Positions 44,207 to 55,398 of a DNA stretch of 64,000 bases are shown here, piece by piece. Below the pieces are notes generated by a model. It was given only the letters and a program-made list of their open reading frames with translations. It did no database searches and had not been told where the DNA came from. The first letter of the stretch is position 1; each line of letters starts with the position of its first letter. The translations under genes were made by a program, and so were the position numbers. Source of the DNA: JAXDBM01 sp963709485 (GTDB lineage: Bacteria > Desulfobacterota > Syntrophia > Syntrophales > Fen-1087); assembly GCA_963709485.1 (NCBI GenBank), contig CAVPWE010000001.1:640277-704276 (forward strand), written 5' to 3'.

Positions 44207-46144
44207 ATGAGTCCGGATCGGAAAATGGTGTGGCGGTCCCGTCCCCGCCGGCAGGATCGATTCTTTCTGCAGCCGGTCGCCGTCGCAATCGTCTGCGCCG
44301 TTTTCATCGTCCTGATTCTCATCATGGGAATCATGGACCTCCAGAGAAGCAACCGCATCCTGATCGGGTTTATGCAGAACCAGGCCCTGAGCATTATCGG
44401 GGTGGTCCAGCAGCTTGCCCAGGAGAACCTGAGCAATCTCGTCCAGGCCTCTCAGCGGGATCGCGAGCGGTCCTTTGTTCCCCAGAAGGACACGACCTTT
44501 TCGCCCCAGAAGATGCTGACGAGCGCCCTTGCCGATCTGGGGCGGCAAATCGATGAAGACTGGCAGGCGGGACGAATCAGCGACAGTTCCCTGCGGATGT
44601 TTGCCGCCGATCAGGGGCTCTGGATGGTCGCCGTACTCGACAAGCGGGGCGAGATCGTCTATGCGAGCCGGCCGCTGGCCGGGGAGCAGAAGATGCCGAG
44701 AACGGCTGTCCGGATCCGGGAGACACCGCAGGAAATTGCCATCGGCATTTTCACCCGGCTCGTGACGCAGCTCGACTTTTACCGCCAGCCCGTCCTGCCG
44801 GGAGCGAAAGGGCAGGATGCCGAACATTTCTATAACCGGGACATCCCCGCCGAGCTGATTCAAATGTTCAACCGGCTGAACATCGGTTTTGTCGCCCTCA
44901 AGCGCAAGGACGGCAGCGGCACGATCGTCATCGCGCTCGACCTCGACGGCCTTCGCTACTGGGGGACGAAGGTCTCCATCGAAAAGGCCCTGGAAAAGCT
45001 GGGAGAACTGCAGAGCCAGACCCTGGGGTACATCGTGATCATGGACCGGCAGGGGATGATCCTCGATGCCACGGGCCGCGTTCCGGAAAAGTGGCGGGAG
45101 GGCGACATGCATCTGTCCGAAATCCTGTCCGGCGCCCGCCCGATCGAAAGCCGTAAGGTCGTCTATGAGGGCAGAAACATCCTCGACATGGCCGTGCCCT
45201 TCGTCCTTAAAGACGAGAAAGGGGTAAAAGTCGTTTTTACCGGCATCGTGAGAATCGGCCTGGAGCGGGAAAGCATGGAGCGCATCCTTGCGGAAAACAC
45301 GCGGAACATGTTCATCTTTCTGGTTCTGGTCATGTTGATTGCCCTGCTGGCCATGTGGCTGCTGTTCCACAACCAGAACACCCACCTGGCCGGCATCGTG
45401 GAAATGGAAAGGAAGCTGGACAAGGCGGAACGGCTGTCCGCGCTGGGCCAGCTTGCGGCGGGTGTCGCGCACGAAATCCGCAACCCGCTCAATGCCGTCA
45501 GCATGGCCAGCCAGCGCCTCAAGCGGGAGTTTGTCCCGGAAGATCCGGGCAAGTCCGGGGAGTTCGAGTCGCTGGCCGGCGTCATTCGCGACGAGATCCG
45601 GCGCCTGAACGGCATCATCGAGGAGTTCCTCACTTTTTCAAAGAGCCGGCGGCTGGAGTTCCACGATTATCCGGTGACGGACGTGCTGCAGAAGATCGTC
45701 AGCCTGATGCGCGAAGAGGCGGCCGTGAAGCGCATCGAGATCCGCACGCACTGGAGTGCCGATGGCGTCGTTATTCCCATGGACATGGACAAGCTCCAGC
45801 AGGCGCTCCTGAACATCATCAAGAACGCGATGGAATCCATCGACGGCGCCGGGACGATCGACATCGCCGTGGCCCGGGAGACGAAAGGCTCCGTCAGCGT
45901 CAGGATATCCGATACGGGCTGCGGCATGACCGCGGGCGAAGTGGAACGCATCTTCAGTCCCGATTATACGACCAAGGACAAGGGCCTGGGACTGGGCCTC
46001 CCTCTTGCCCATGAAATCGTCCGCGGCCACAGCGGGGAAATCAATGTCTTCAGCGAGCGGGACAAGGGGACGACCTTCGAGATCGTTCTCCCGGCGGAAA
46101 AGCCCGGCGAAACGCCGTCCCGGCGCGAGGGGTCGAAAGGGTAG
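44207..46144 (+). CDS. Sensor histidine kinase with extracytoplasmic sensor domain
   Basis: 645 aa. A membrane helix near the N-terminus (about residues 24-45), a large periplasmic region of Cache type, and a second helix (about 370-392) are followed by the kinase core: H-box VAHEIRNPLNAV (His422), N-box NIIKNAMESI, DTGCGM and GLGLGLPLAHEI. It pairs with the sigma-54 regulator that starts 9 nt later. The start is chosen at ATG 44207 (GAGGG before it); earlier in-frame starts at 44141 (TTG) and 44180 (ATG) exist. Signal unknown. Confidence 0.88.
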   Translation: MSPDRKMVWRSRPRRQDRFFLQPVAVAIVCAVFIVLILIMGIMDLQRSNRILIGFMQNQALSIIGVVQQLAQENLSNLVQASQRDRERSFVPQKDTTFSPQKMLTSALADLGRQIDEDWQAGRISDSSLRMFAADQGLWMVAVLDKRGEIVYASRPLAGEQKMPRTAVRIRETPQEIAIGIFTRLVTQLDFYRQPVLPGAKGQDAEHFYNRDIPAELIQMFNRLNIGFVALKRKDGSGTIVIALDLDGLRYWGTKVSIEKALEKLGELQSQTLGYIVIMDRQGMILDATGRVPEKWREGDMHLSEILSGARPIESRKVVYEGRNILDMAVPFVLKDEKGVKVVFTGIVRIGLERESMERILAENTRNMFIFLVLVMLIALLAMWLLFHNQNTHLAGIVEMERKLDKAERLSALGQLAAGVAHEIRNPLNAVSMASQRLKREFVPEDPGKSGEFESLAGVIRDEIRRLNGIIEEFLTFSKSRRLEFHDYPVTDVLQKIVSLMREEAAVKRIEIRTHWSADGVVIPMDMDKLQQALLNIIKNAMESIDGAGTIDIAVARETKGSVSVRISDTGCGMTAGEVERIFSPDYTTKDKGLGLGLPLAHEIVRGHSGEINVFSERDKGTTFEIVLPAEKPGETPSRREGSKG

Positions 46145-46153
46145 CGCACCGCC

Positions 46154-47521
46154 ATGAAGAAACTGCACATCCTGGTTGTTGAAGACGGCCGCTCCCAGCG
46201 GGAGATGCTCCGCGATTTCCTGGTCAAGGAGGGCCACACCGTGGCGGAGGCGGAGAACGGCGAGCGGGCCCTGCAGGCCGTCCGCAGGGGCCACTTCGAC
46301 CTGGTCCTGCTGGATTACCGGATGCCGGGAATGGACGGCATGCAGGTCCTGCTGGAGGTCAAGCGGATCAACCCCGAAATCGACGTCGTCATCATCACGG
46401 CCTACGGGACGATCGACACGGCGGTCGACGCCATGAAGGCGGGCGCCCTGGACTACATCACCAAGCCCCTTGAATTCGATGAGCTTCTGATCCTGGTGGA
46501 CCGCGTGTCGGAGCGGCGGACGCTGATCCGGGAAAACGAGATCCTCCGCCAGGAGCTGGGCTCCCGGGGCGTGACGACAGACCGGATCATCTTCCGCGGC
46601 CCCGGGATGGGCGCCCTGCTGAACATGGCGGGGCGGGTGGCGGCCAGCCGTGCGACGGTGCTGCTCCAGGGGGAAAGCGGCACCGGCAAGGAGTTGTTCG
46701 CCCGGCTGATCCACAACCTCAGCCCCCGCGCAGCCAGGCCGGTCATCGCCGTCAACTGCAGCGCCCTCCATGAAAATCTGCTGGAGAGCGAGCTCTTCGG
46801 CCACGAGAAGGGGGCCTTCACGGGGGCTTCATCCCGAAGGATCGGCCGCTTCGAGGAGTCGGACGGCGGGACGCTGTTTCTCGACGAGATCGGCGAATTG
46901 TCGCCTTCCGTCCAGGTCAAGCTCCTGCGCTTTCTCCAGGAGCGGGAGTTTCAGCGCGTGGGCGGCAATCAGACGATCCGCTCGGATGTCCGGATCATCA
47001 GCGCCACCAACCGCGACCTGGAGGCCCGGGTGAAAGACGGACTTTTCCGCGAAGACCTGTTCTACCGTCTGAACGTGGTGACAATGGCGATCCCCCCGCT
47101 GCGGGAGCGGAAGGAAGACATCGCCCCCCTGATCGACCATTTCCTGAAGCGCTATGCCGAAGAGAACGGCAAGGCCATCTCCGGAGTCAGCAGCGAGGCG
47201 CAGGACCTGCTTCTGAAGTACGATTATCCGGGCAACGTCCGGGAGCTGGAAAATATCATCGAACGGGCCGTGGTCATCTGCCGGGATGAGGTGATCTCGG
47301 TTGAGGATCTTCCCTTTACCGACCACAGGGGCGGCAGTGAAGGTCATGCGATGGGCGATGGGATGCTCCGGGGCTCCATCGAGGAGCTGGAAAGGAAGCT
47401 CATCGTCGACGCCATGGAGAAAACGCGCGATCACCAGACGAAAGCGGCGGAACTCCTGGGGATCAGCGAGCGGATGCTCCGCTACAAGCTGAAGAAGTAC
47501 GGGCTCAGGGGGCAGGCGTGA
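46154..47521 (+). CDS. Sigma-54-dependent response regulator (NtrC family)
   Basis: 455 aa. A receiver domain with phospho-acceptor Asp54 (LLDYRMPGMDG), then an AAA+ domain with Walker A GESGTGKE (173-180) and the sigma-54 contact GAFTGA (220-225), then a Fis-type helix-turn-helix (AAELLGISERMLRYKLKKYGL). The full NtrC architecture activates RpoN promoters on phosphorylation by the adjacent kinase. I found no convincing -24/-12 promoter next to it, so its targets may lie elsewhere. Confidence 0.95.
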   Translation: MKKLHILVVEDGRSQREMLRDFLVKEGHTVAEAENGERALQAVRRGHFDLVLLDYRMPGMDGMQVLLEVKRINPEIDVVIITAYGTIDTAVDAMKAGALDYITKPLEFDELLILVDRVSERRTLIRENEILRQELGSRGVTTDRIIFRGPGMGALLNMAGRVAASRATVLLQGESGTGKELFARLIHNLSPRAARPVIAVNCSALHENLLESELFGHEKGAFTGASSRRIGRFEESDGGTLFLDEIGELSPSVQVKLLRFLQEREFQRVGGNQTIRSDVRIISATNRDLEARVKDGLFREDLFYRLNVVTMAIPPLRERKEDIAPLIDHFLKRYAEENGKAISGVSSEAQDLLLKYDYPGNVRELENIIERAVVICRDEVISVEDLPFTDHRGGSEGHAMGDGMLRGSIEELERKLIVDAMEKTRDHQTKAAELLGISERMLRYKLKKYGLRGQA

Positions 47522-47646
47522 AATTTCCTGTCCGATCTGTTTCCGCTGCCTTCCTGAAGAATCGCAATGACCGGGATCGGCTGCGCACAGGGGGAAAGAA
47601 AAAAGCTTGACAGCCGATAAAAAATAAGGCACTTCTTATCCAAACT

Positions 47647-47657
47647 GGAACGATTCC
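47647..47657. promoter_or_regulatory. Candidate Fur/PerR operator upstream of its own gene
   Basis: Palindrome GGAACGATTCC (GGAA-N3-TTCC) 10-20 bp before the fur-family start. The same pattern with the same CCGG-type right flank lies upstream of katG at 48172. Confidence 0.55.
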
Positions 47658-47666
47658 GGATTGAAT

Positions 47667-48137
47667 ATGTTTCCAATCACAAAAGACCGGTTCATCAGGG
47701 AGATCCGGGAAAAAGGGCTGAAGATTACGCCGCAGCGCCTGGCCATTATCGATGTGCTGGTCGAGAAAGGGCATCTGCACCCCGGCGCAAATCTCGTATA
47801 CGCGGAGGCCGGAAAGAAAGCGCAAGGGCTGAGCCTCTCCACCGTCTACGCGACGCTCAATGAATTTTCGCGGCTCGGCCTGATCAAGACAATGGAATTT
47901 GACCAGATGGAAAACCGCTATGAGGGAAATCTGGAGGAGCACGTCAACCTCGTCTGCGAAAAATGCGGGCGGATTGTGGATTACAGTCTGCCGGTTTCAC
48001 TGGCGCCGCTGGACGTAAACCGGAAGACCGGTTTTCTGGTGATCGAGACCCGGCTGGAGTATTACGGCTACTGCGCGGATTGCCTGAAGGACCGGAAGGG
48101 CTTCCGGGCGCGGCGCAAGGGTCATTTTCAGGCATGA
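47667..48137 (+). CDS. Fur-family regulator, PerR-like
   Basis: 156 aa. A winged helix (KGLKITPQRLAIIDVLVEKGHLHPGANLVY...LSLSTVYATLNEF) and two CxxC pairs (CEKCGRIVDY and CADCLKD) for structural zinc. Position directly before katG and close to a bacterioferritin-like gene suggests a peroxide sensor (PerR) rather than an iron regulator. ATG 47667 is preferred to the TTG two codons earlier. Confidence 0.88.
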   Translation: MFPITKDRFIREIREKGLKITPQRLAIIDVLVEKGHLHPGANLVYAEAGKKAQGLSLSTVYATLNEFSRLGLIKTMEFDQMENRYEGNLEEHVNLVCEKCGRIVDYSLPVSLAPLDVNRKTGFLVIETRLEYYGYCADCLKDRKGFRARRKGHFQA

Positions 48138-48171
48138 CGCCCGGACCCGAAAATTTTTTACCCGGTAATTC

Positions 48172-48182
48172 GGAATCATTCC
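48172..48182. promoter_or_regulatory. Candidate Fur/PerR operator upstream of katG
   Basis: Palindrome GGAATCATTCC inside CGGAATCATTCCG, matching the site before the fur-family gene (shared GGAAnnATTCCGG). It lies about 105 bp before katG. Confidence 0.55.
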
Positions 48183-48286
48183 GGTTAAAAAGATTTTGCT
48201 TCAGAGCATCTTGGCCCAGTCCGAATTCAAACAAATAACAGGAGTTGGCCATACCCACCCAAATCACAAGAGAAAGGAGAGAAGAC

Positions 48287-50482
<2,196 letters not shown>

Positions 50483-50707
50483 TCAAAGCCAAAACGTCTT
50501 CGAGCGCTTATGATTGGGCGGTGTCAAATATCAAGATCTGCATGGAGGGCCGCCGCATTTTCAGCCACCGCCGGCAACAAAGGCCTTCCCTGCCGATCCC
50601 GCCGCATGGTATAGGAAACAATAAGACCGGCCGGACAGGAAGTTCGAGGAAGGCCGGGGACGCATCGACGCAGCGGGTTATGACAAACGGGAGAAAGGAG
50701 TCGGCTC

Positions 50708-51244
50708 ATGCTGAAGGATTCGAGAGAGCAGCGAAAAAAGAAGGTGGTAGAAGTTCTCAACAAGGCCCGTTCCATGGAACTTCACGCGATCCACCAGTAC
50801 ATGAACCAGCACTATAATCTGGACGACATGGACTACGGCGAGCTGGCCGCGAAAATCAAGCTGATCGCGATCGACGAGATGCGACACGCGGAGATGTTCG
50901 CAGAACGGATCAAGGAGCTCGGCGGGGAGCCGACGACAGAACCGGCCGCCAAGGTGGAAAAGGGGCAGAAGCTCGAGGCGGTCTTCCCCTTCGACGCGGG
51001 GCTGGAAGACGACACCATGGACGTGTACAACCGGTTCATCCTGGTGTGCCGGGAAAACGGGGACAGCACGAGCATGAAGCTCTTCGAGACCATCGTCGAC
51101 GAGGAGCAGACCCATTACAACTACTTCGACAACGTGAACGAGCACATTCAAAAGCTCGGGCCCGCCTATCTCGCCCAGATCGCCGGAACGCCGGCGGACA
51201 CCGGCGCGCCTTCCAAGGGGTTTGTTGCGGGCCAGACGGCCTGA
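50708..51244 (+). CDS. Bacterioferritin/ferritin-like di-iron protein
   Basis: 178 aa four-helix bundle. Di-iron ligands are visible in ELHAIHQYMNQH, EMRHAEMF and DEEQTHYNYF (Glu-x2-His pattern). It stores iron or scavenges peroxide. AGAAAGGAG precedes the ATG. About 225 nt separate it from katG, so it may have its own promoter. Confidence 0.88.
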   Translation: MLKDSREQRKKKVVEVLNKARSMELHAIHQYMNQHYNLDDMDYGELAAKIKLIAIDEMRHAEMFAERIKELGGEPTTEPAAKVEKGQKLEAVFPFDAGLEDDTMDVYNRFILVCRENGDSTSMKLFETIVDEEQTHYNYFDNVNEHIQKLGPAYLAQIAGTPADTGAPSKGFVAGQTA

Positions 51245-51364
51245 GCCCCGCCGTACGCCGGTTTCGAGATAAAGGCTCTGAGGGAGCGGGCTTGAGAAGG
51301 GGAAAGACCATCAGCCTCGGCCAGTGCGCCGGCCGCAAAGCGGGAATGCTGAAAGCGGGTGGGG

Positions 51365-52192
51365 TTACGCGGACCTCAGGCCCAGAATCGTGCGGGCCTC
51401 CGCGGGCGAGGCGATCGGCCGGCCGTATGCCTCGATGATCCGCACGACCCGCTCCACCAGTTCCGCGTTGGTTTTCGCCATGACGCCCCGGTCCAGATAG
51501 ATGTTGTCTTCCATGCCCACCCGGATATGCCCCCCCATGATCAGGGCCATCATGGCCATCGGAAGGTAGCCGCGGCCGATGCCGATGACGGACCAGGTCG
51601 CACCCTCCGGCAGGTGCTCGTGCAGGTGCAGAAGGGATTTGGGCGTGGCCGGCGCGCCCCAGGGGGTCCCCAGGACAAACTGAACGTGCAGGGGGTCTTC
51701 CAGCCTCCCCTCGTCGCGCATCCGCATCGCCGTGACGAGCATGCCCAGATCGAAAACCTCGATCTCCGGCTTGACGCGGGCCTCCCGCATCATTCGGGCC
51801 GCCTCGTTCAGGAAGGCCGGATCGTTGATGAAAACGCCCCCGCCCAGATTGATCGAGCCGGCGTCAAAGGATGCCAGTTCCGGCCGAAGGGCAAGCGGAC
51901 AGAGGCGCTCCGCGACGGGCAGGTTCCGCCCGGGGATGCCGCTGGTGGTGAGGCTCAGGATCAGGTCGGTTTCCGCCCGCAGGGCCTCCGCCACCTCCCG
52001 GAAGCGGTTGAGGTCCTGGCAGCCCTGGCCGGTCTCCGGGTCCCGGACGTGAATGTGCACAATGGACGCGCCCGCCCGCCAGGCCTCGATGGACGACCGG
52101 ATGATTTCTTCGGGCGTGATCGGGATGAAGGGCGCCGTGTCGCGCATGATGCGGCTGCCCGTGATGGCGGCGGTGATGATGACCTTGTTCAT
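51365..52192 (-). CDS. Second beta-keto acid cleavage enzyme (BKACE)
   Basis: 275 aa. Same family as the gene at 17685 but shorter and clearly divergent: AAITGSRIMRDT, Zn-binding VHIHVRDP, TTSGIPGRN and VGMEDNIYLDRG. It follows a class III aminotransferase by 40 nt on the same strand. An aminotransferase turning a beta-amino acid into a beta-keto acid, then cleaved by this enzyme with acetyl-CoA, is a plausible pathway (inference). Confidence 0.9.
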   Translation of the reverse strand: MNKVIITAAITGSRIMRDTAPFIPITPEEIIRSSIEAWRAGASIVHIHVRDPETGQGCQDLNRFREVAEALRAETDLILSLTTSGIPGRNLPVAERLCPLALRPELASFDAGSINLGGGVFINDPAFLNEAARMMREARVKPEIEVFDLGMLVTAMRMRDEGRLEDPLHVQFVLGTPWGAPATPKSLLHLHEHLPEGATWSVIGIGRGYLPMAMMALIMGGHIRVGMEDNIYLDRGVMAKTNAELVERVVRIIEAYGRPIASPAEARTILGLRSA

Positions 52193-52232
52193 GTTTCGCT
52201 TCCGTCCCGTCGCTTCGGTGCGGCGAATGACG

Positions 52233-53576
52233 TCAACCGGCCAGTTCCCCGCTGACTTCGGCGACGGTCTCGTCCAGGATAGCGACCATCTCGTCGATCT
52301 GGCCTTCCGTGATGATGAAGGGCGGCGCCAGCAGGCTGTGGTCGCCGCGAATGCCGTCGGCCCCGCCGCCGCCGGGATAGGTGATGAGTCCCTTCGCGAA
52401 GGCCCGGTTCGCGATCCGGGCGTTCACCTTGAGGCCGGCATCGAAAGGTTCCTTTGTATCCCGGTCCCGGACGAATTCCACGCCGGCGAAGAGTCCCAGC
52501 CCCCGGACGTCGCCGACGATGGGATGCCGGCAGAGCGCACTCAGCTTTTCCAGCAGGTATTGCCCCATCCGGGCGCAGCGTCCGATCAGGTCGCGGGCGG
52601 CGATGTAATCGAGGACCGCCAGGGCCGTGGCGCAGGACAGGGGGTTCTGGCTGTAGGTGTGGCCGTGGACGAAGGCCCCGTTGCCGTTCTTGATGGCGTC
52701 GTGGACGGCATCGTTGGTCACGACGCAGAACACCGGGGCATAGCCGGAAGCGAGCCCCTTGGCGCAACAGATCATGTCCGGGACCACCTGCCAGTGGTCC
52801 AGGGCGAAGTTACGGCCCGTCCGGCCGATGCCCGTCATGACCTCGTCGGCGATCAGCAGGACGTCGTAGCGGTCGCAGATTTCCCGTACCCGCTGGAAGT
52901 AGCCGTCCTTCGGGACCACCGCCCCCGCCGTGGCGCCCACCACCGGCTCGGCGATGAAGGCGGACACGGAATCGGGACCCTCGTAGAGGATCGTCTTTTC
53001 GAAGTCGTCGGCGCATTCGATCGCGCAGGTCCGCGGCTTCAGGCCGAAGGGGCAGCGGTAGCAGTAGCAGGGGACGATGTGGGGGGTGTGCTGGATCAGC
53101 GGCTGGTAATAGCGCCGCCGGCCCGTGTGGCCACCCAGGGCGAGCGCCCCGAGGGTGTTGCCGTGATAGCTGGTCCACCGGGAGATGACCTTGTATTTCG
53201 ACGGCCTGCCCCGGTCCACCTGGTACTGGCGGGCCATCTTGACGGCGGTTTCCACCGCCTCGGAGCCGCCGGAGAGGAAGTAAACGCGGGTCATCGCCGG
53301 GGGGCAGAGGGAAACGATCCGGTCCGCCAAGTCCACGGCCGCCTCGCTGGTGAAGTGGGTGCCGTGGGTGAAGGCGATTTCCGACGCCTGCCTGAGAACG
53401 GCCTCGCGGATTTCGGCAACGCCGTGTCCGATGGATACGACCACGGCGCCGCCGGAGCCGTCAATGTAGCGCTTGCCGGACTTGTCGTAGACGTGAACCC
53501 CTTCGCCCCGCGCGACCGTGGGGTAGAACTTCACGGGGTTCCGGTAAAAAATATGATCGTTGTTGGATTCCGGCAT
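52233..53576 (-). CDS. Class III PLP aminotransferase
   Basis: 447 aa. It has GSEAVETAVKMARQY, LIADEVMTGIGRTG and the PLP-lysine segment CCAKGLASGYAPV. The family uses omega-amino acids, beta-amino acids, taurine or similar amines with pyruvate or 2-oxoglutarate. It lies between a ferritin-like gene (8 nt upstream) and the second BKACE. Substrate not determinable from sequence alone. Confidence 0.9.
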   Translation of the reverse strand: MPESNNDHIFYRNPVKFYPTVARGEGVHVYDKSGKRYIDGSGGAVVVSIGHGVAEIREAVLRQASEIAFTHGTHFTSEAAVDLADRIVSLCPPAMTRVYFLSGGSEAVETAVKMARQYQVDRGRPSKYKVISRWTSYHGNTLGALALGGHTGRRRYYQPLIQHTPHIVPCYCYRCPFGLKPRTCAIECADDFEKTILYEGPDSVSAFIAEPVVGATAGAVVPKDGYFQRVREICDRYDVLLIADEVMTGIGRTGRNFALDHWQVVPDMICCAKGLASGYAPVFCVVTNDAVHDAIKNGNGAFVHGHTYSQNPLSCATALAVLDYIAARDLIGRCARMGQYLLEKLSALCRHPIVGDVRGLGLFAGVEFVRDRDTKEPFDAGLKVNARIANRAFAKGLITYPGGGGADGIRGDHSLLAPPFIITEGQIDEMVAILDETVAEVSGELAG

Positions 53577-53584
53577 GGCTCCCG

Positions 53585-54070
53585 TCAGCAGCCGAACAGC
53601 TTCTTTTTCATCGTTGCAATGATTTCCACGTGCTTCCGCTCTTCGTCGATGATTTTGTCCACCGTGGCTTGCTCGTTCGCCGGGACCAGCCGCTTGATCT
53701 CGTGGTAGTACAGTATGGAATCCAGCTCGCGCTGCAGGGCGAAATCGAGGGCCGATTTCGTGTCCTTGACTTTTGCCAGCTCCTGGTCGAGGATCTCCTT
53801 TTTAAAGATGATCGCATTGTCGACGTAATTGTGAAGATAGGCGGCGTACTCTCCCTCGTAACCCTCGGGCGGTGCGGTCTTGTCCATGGCCGCGAAGATC
53901 TTCTCGAAGGTTTTCTTGTGGGCCACCTCCGCGTCGGCCAACTGCCCGAAAAGCTTCTTCGTGCCCTCGTCTTTGGTCAACTGCACGGCGAAGCGGTAGA
54001 AATTCTCGCCGTTTTCTTCGATCCGGACGGCAAATTCGACAATGTCACTCGCTTGAAATGCACTCATCAT
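53585..54070 (-). CDS. Ferritin-like (rubrerythrin-type) di-iron protein
   Basis: 161 aa helical bundle with Glu/His ligand motifs EENGENFY, DAEVAHKKTFE, ELDSILYYHE and DEERKHVEII. No rubredoxin domain is attached, but a C-terminal Cys (LFGC) is present. GGGAGG lies before the double ATG. The aminotransferase follows after only 8 nt. Confidence 0.87.
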   Translation of the reverse strand: MMSAFQASDIVEFAVRIEENGENFYRFAVQLTKDEGTKKLFGQLADAEVAHKKTFEKIFAAMDKTAPPEGYEGEYAAYLHNYVDNAIIFKKEILDQELAKVKDTKSALDFALQRELDSILYYHEIKRLVPANEQATVDKIIDEERKHVEIIATMKKKLFGC

Positions 54071-54178
54071 GAACCTCCCTCATTGAATTGATGTCATTTT
54101 CTGTTTACTGCAGCACACCTACCGGAATTTTCAAGTCATTGACAGTAAGATAATCACTGCGGGCCGGCCGTCAACCGT

Positions 54179-55246
54179 TCAGAGCCACTTTTTCCGCTTG
54201 AACATGATCAGCATTACTGCGGCGACGGCAAGGTTGACGATCCAGAACAGCGGATACCCCCAGCTCCATTCCAGTTCGGGGAAGTGCCTGAAGTTCATCC
54301 CGTAGACGCCGGCCAGGAAGGTCATGGGCATGAAGATTGTGGCGATGATGGTGAGCACCTTCATCACCTGGTTCATCCGGTTGCTGAGGCTGGACAGGTA
54401 GATATCGATCATGCCGGAGAGCATATCCCGGTAGGTTTCCACCGTATCGATCACCTGAACCGTGTGGTCGTAGACATCCTTCAGGTAGATGCCCGTCGCA
54501 TCCTGAATCAGGGCCGATTCGCTGCGCTCCAGAGCGGCGATGGTTTCCCGGAGCGGCCAGACGGACCTTCTCAGGAAGATCATATCTCGCTTCAGGCGCT
54601 GGATCGCCTGCAAGGTGGACTGGGCGGGATGGTTCACCAGGACCTCCTCTTCCGTCTCAATCCTTTCCCCCAGCCTCTCCAGGATGCCGAAGTAGGAATC
54701 CAGGATGGCGTCGATGATCGAGTAGGCCAGATAATCGGCGCCGGCTTTTCTGACCCTTCCCTTGGCGGTTCTCAGGCGTTCCCGGAGGGGGTCGAGAAGA
54801 TGCCCCTCTTTTTCCTGAAGGGAAATGACGTAGCGGGGACCCAGAATGATGCTGATCTGCTCCGACGTTATATCATTATGCTCATCGCAGGCCTCGCAGA
54901 ATCTTTTCAGGACAATGAAGAGATACTCGCCCAGATCTTCCATCTTGGGGCGCTGATCCGTGTTCAGGATGTCTTCCAGGATGAGGGCATGGAGTTCGAA
55001 GACATCGCCCAGTTGCTCCAGGAGCCCGATTTCGTGTATGCCGTCGATGTGTACCCACGTGACCGTCGGCTTGTCTTTGAAGATGCGGAGTTCATCCACG
55101 CTTTGGATGTTTTTTTCCGTGAGATGTTCCCCGTCGTAATCGATCAGCGAGATTTTCGTCGTTTCGCTCAACCGCTCTCCGATATGAACGAGAGTCCCCG
55201 GCGGCAGCCCCGCTTTCCTTGACCTTTTTTTCAAACCTCTGGGCAT
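54179..55246 (-). CDS. corA: CorA-family magnesium/cobalt transporter
   Basis: 355 aa. A large cytoplasmic domain, then two C-terminal helices joined by the signature GMNF (GVYGMNFRHFPELEW). It mediates Mg2+ (or Co2+/Ni2+) uptake. About 105 nt separate it from the ferritin-like gene. Confidence 0.94.
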   Translation of the reverse strand: MPRGLKKRSRKAGLPPGTLVHIGERLSETTKISLIDYDGEHLTEKNIQSVDELRIFKDKPTVTWVHIDGIHEIGLLEQLGDVFELHALILEDILNTDQRPKMEDLGEYLFIVLKRFCEACDEHNDITSEQISIILGPRYVISLQEKEGHLLDPLRERLRTAKGRVRKAGADYLAYSIIDAILDSYFGILERLGERIETEEEVLVNHPAQSTLQAIQRLKRDMIFLRRSVWPLRETIAALERSESALIQDATGIYLKDVYDHTVQVIDTVETYRDMLSGMIDIYLSSLSNRMNQVMKVLTIIATIFMPMTFLAGVYGMNFRHFPELEWSWGYPLFWIVNLAVAAVMLIMFKRKKWL

Positions 55247-55398
55247 GTTTTTGGCTCGGCTGATTTATTCAGGTTCTTCATGGTTTCATTTTTTGACAAG
55301 GGCAACCGCCGGACAATGCCATCCAAGCGGCTAAAACGTTTTCGAGGGTCATACTTCATCAGCGGAAGGTTGACAAGCAAATCTTGAATTTCCTCCGC

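Noticed and set aside
52053..53708. 551-codon frame antisense to the aminotransferase
   Set aside because: Shadow frame with low-complexity translation and no recognisable domain.
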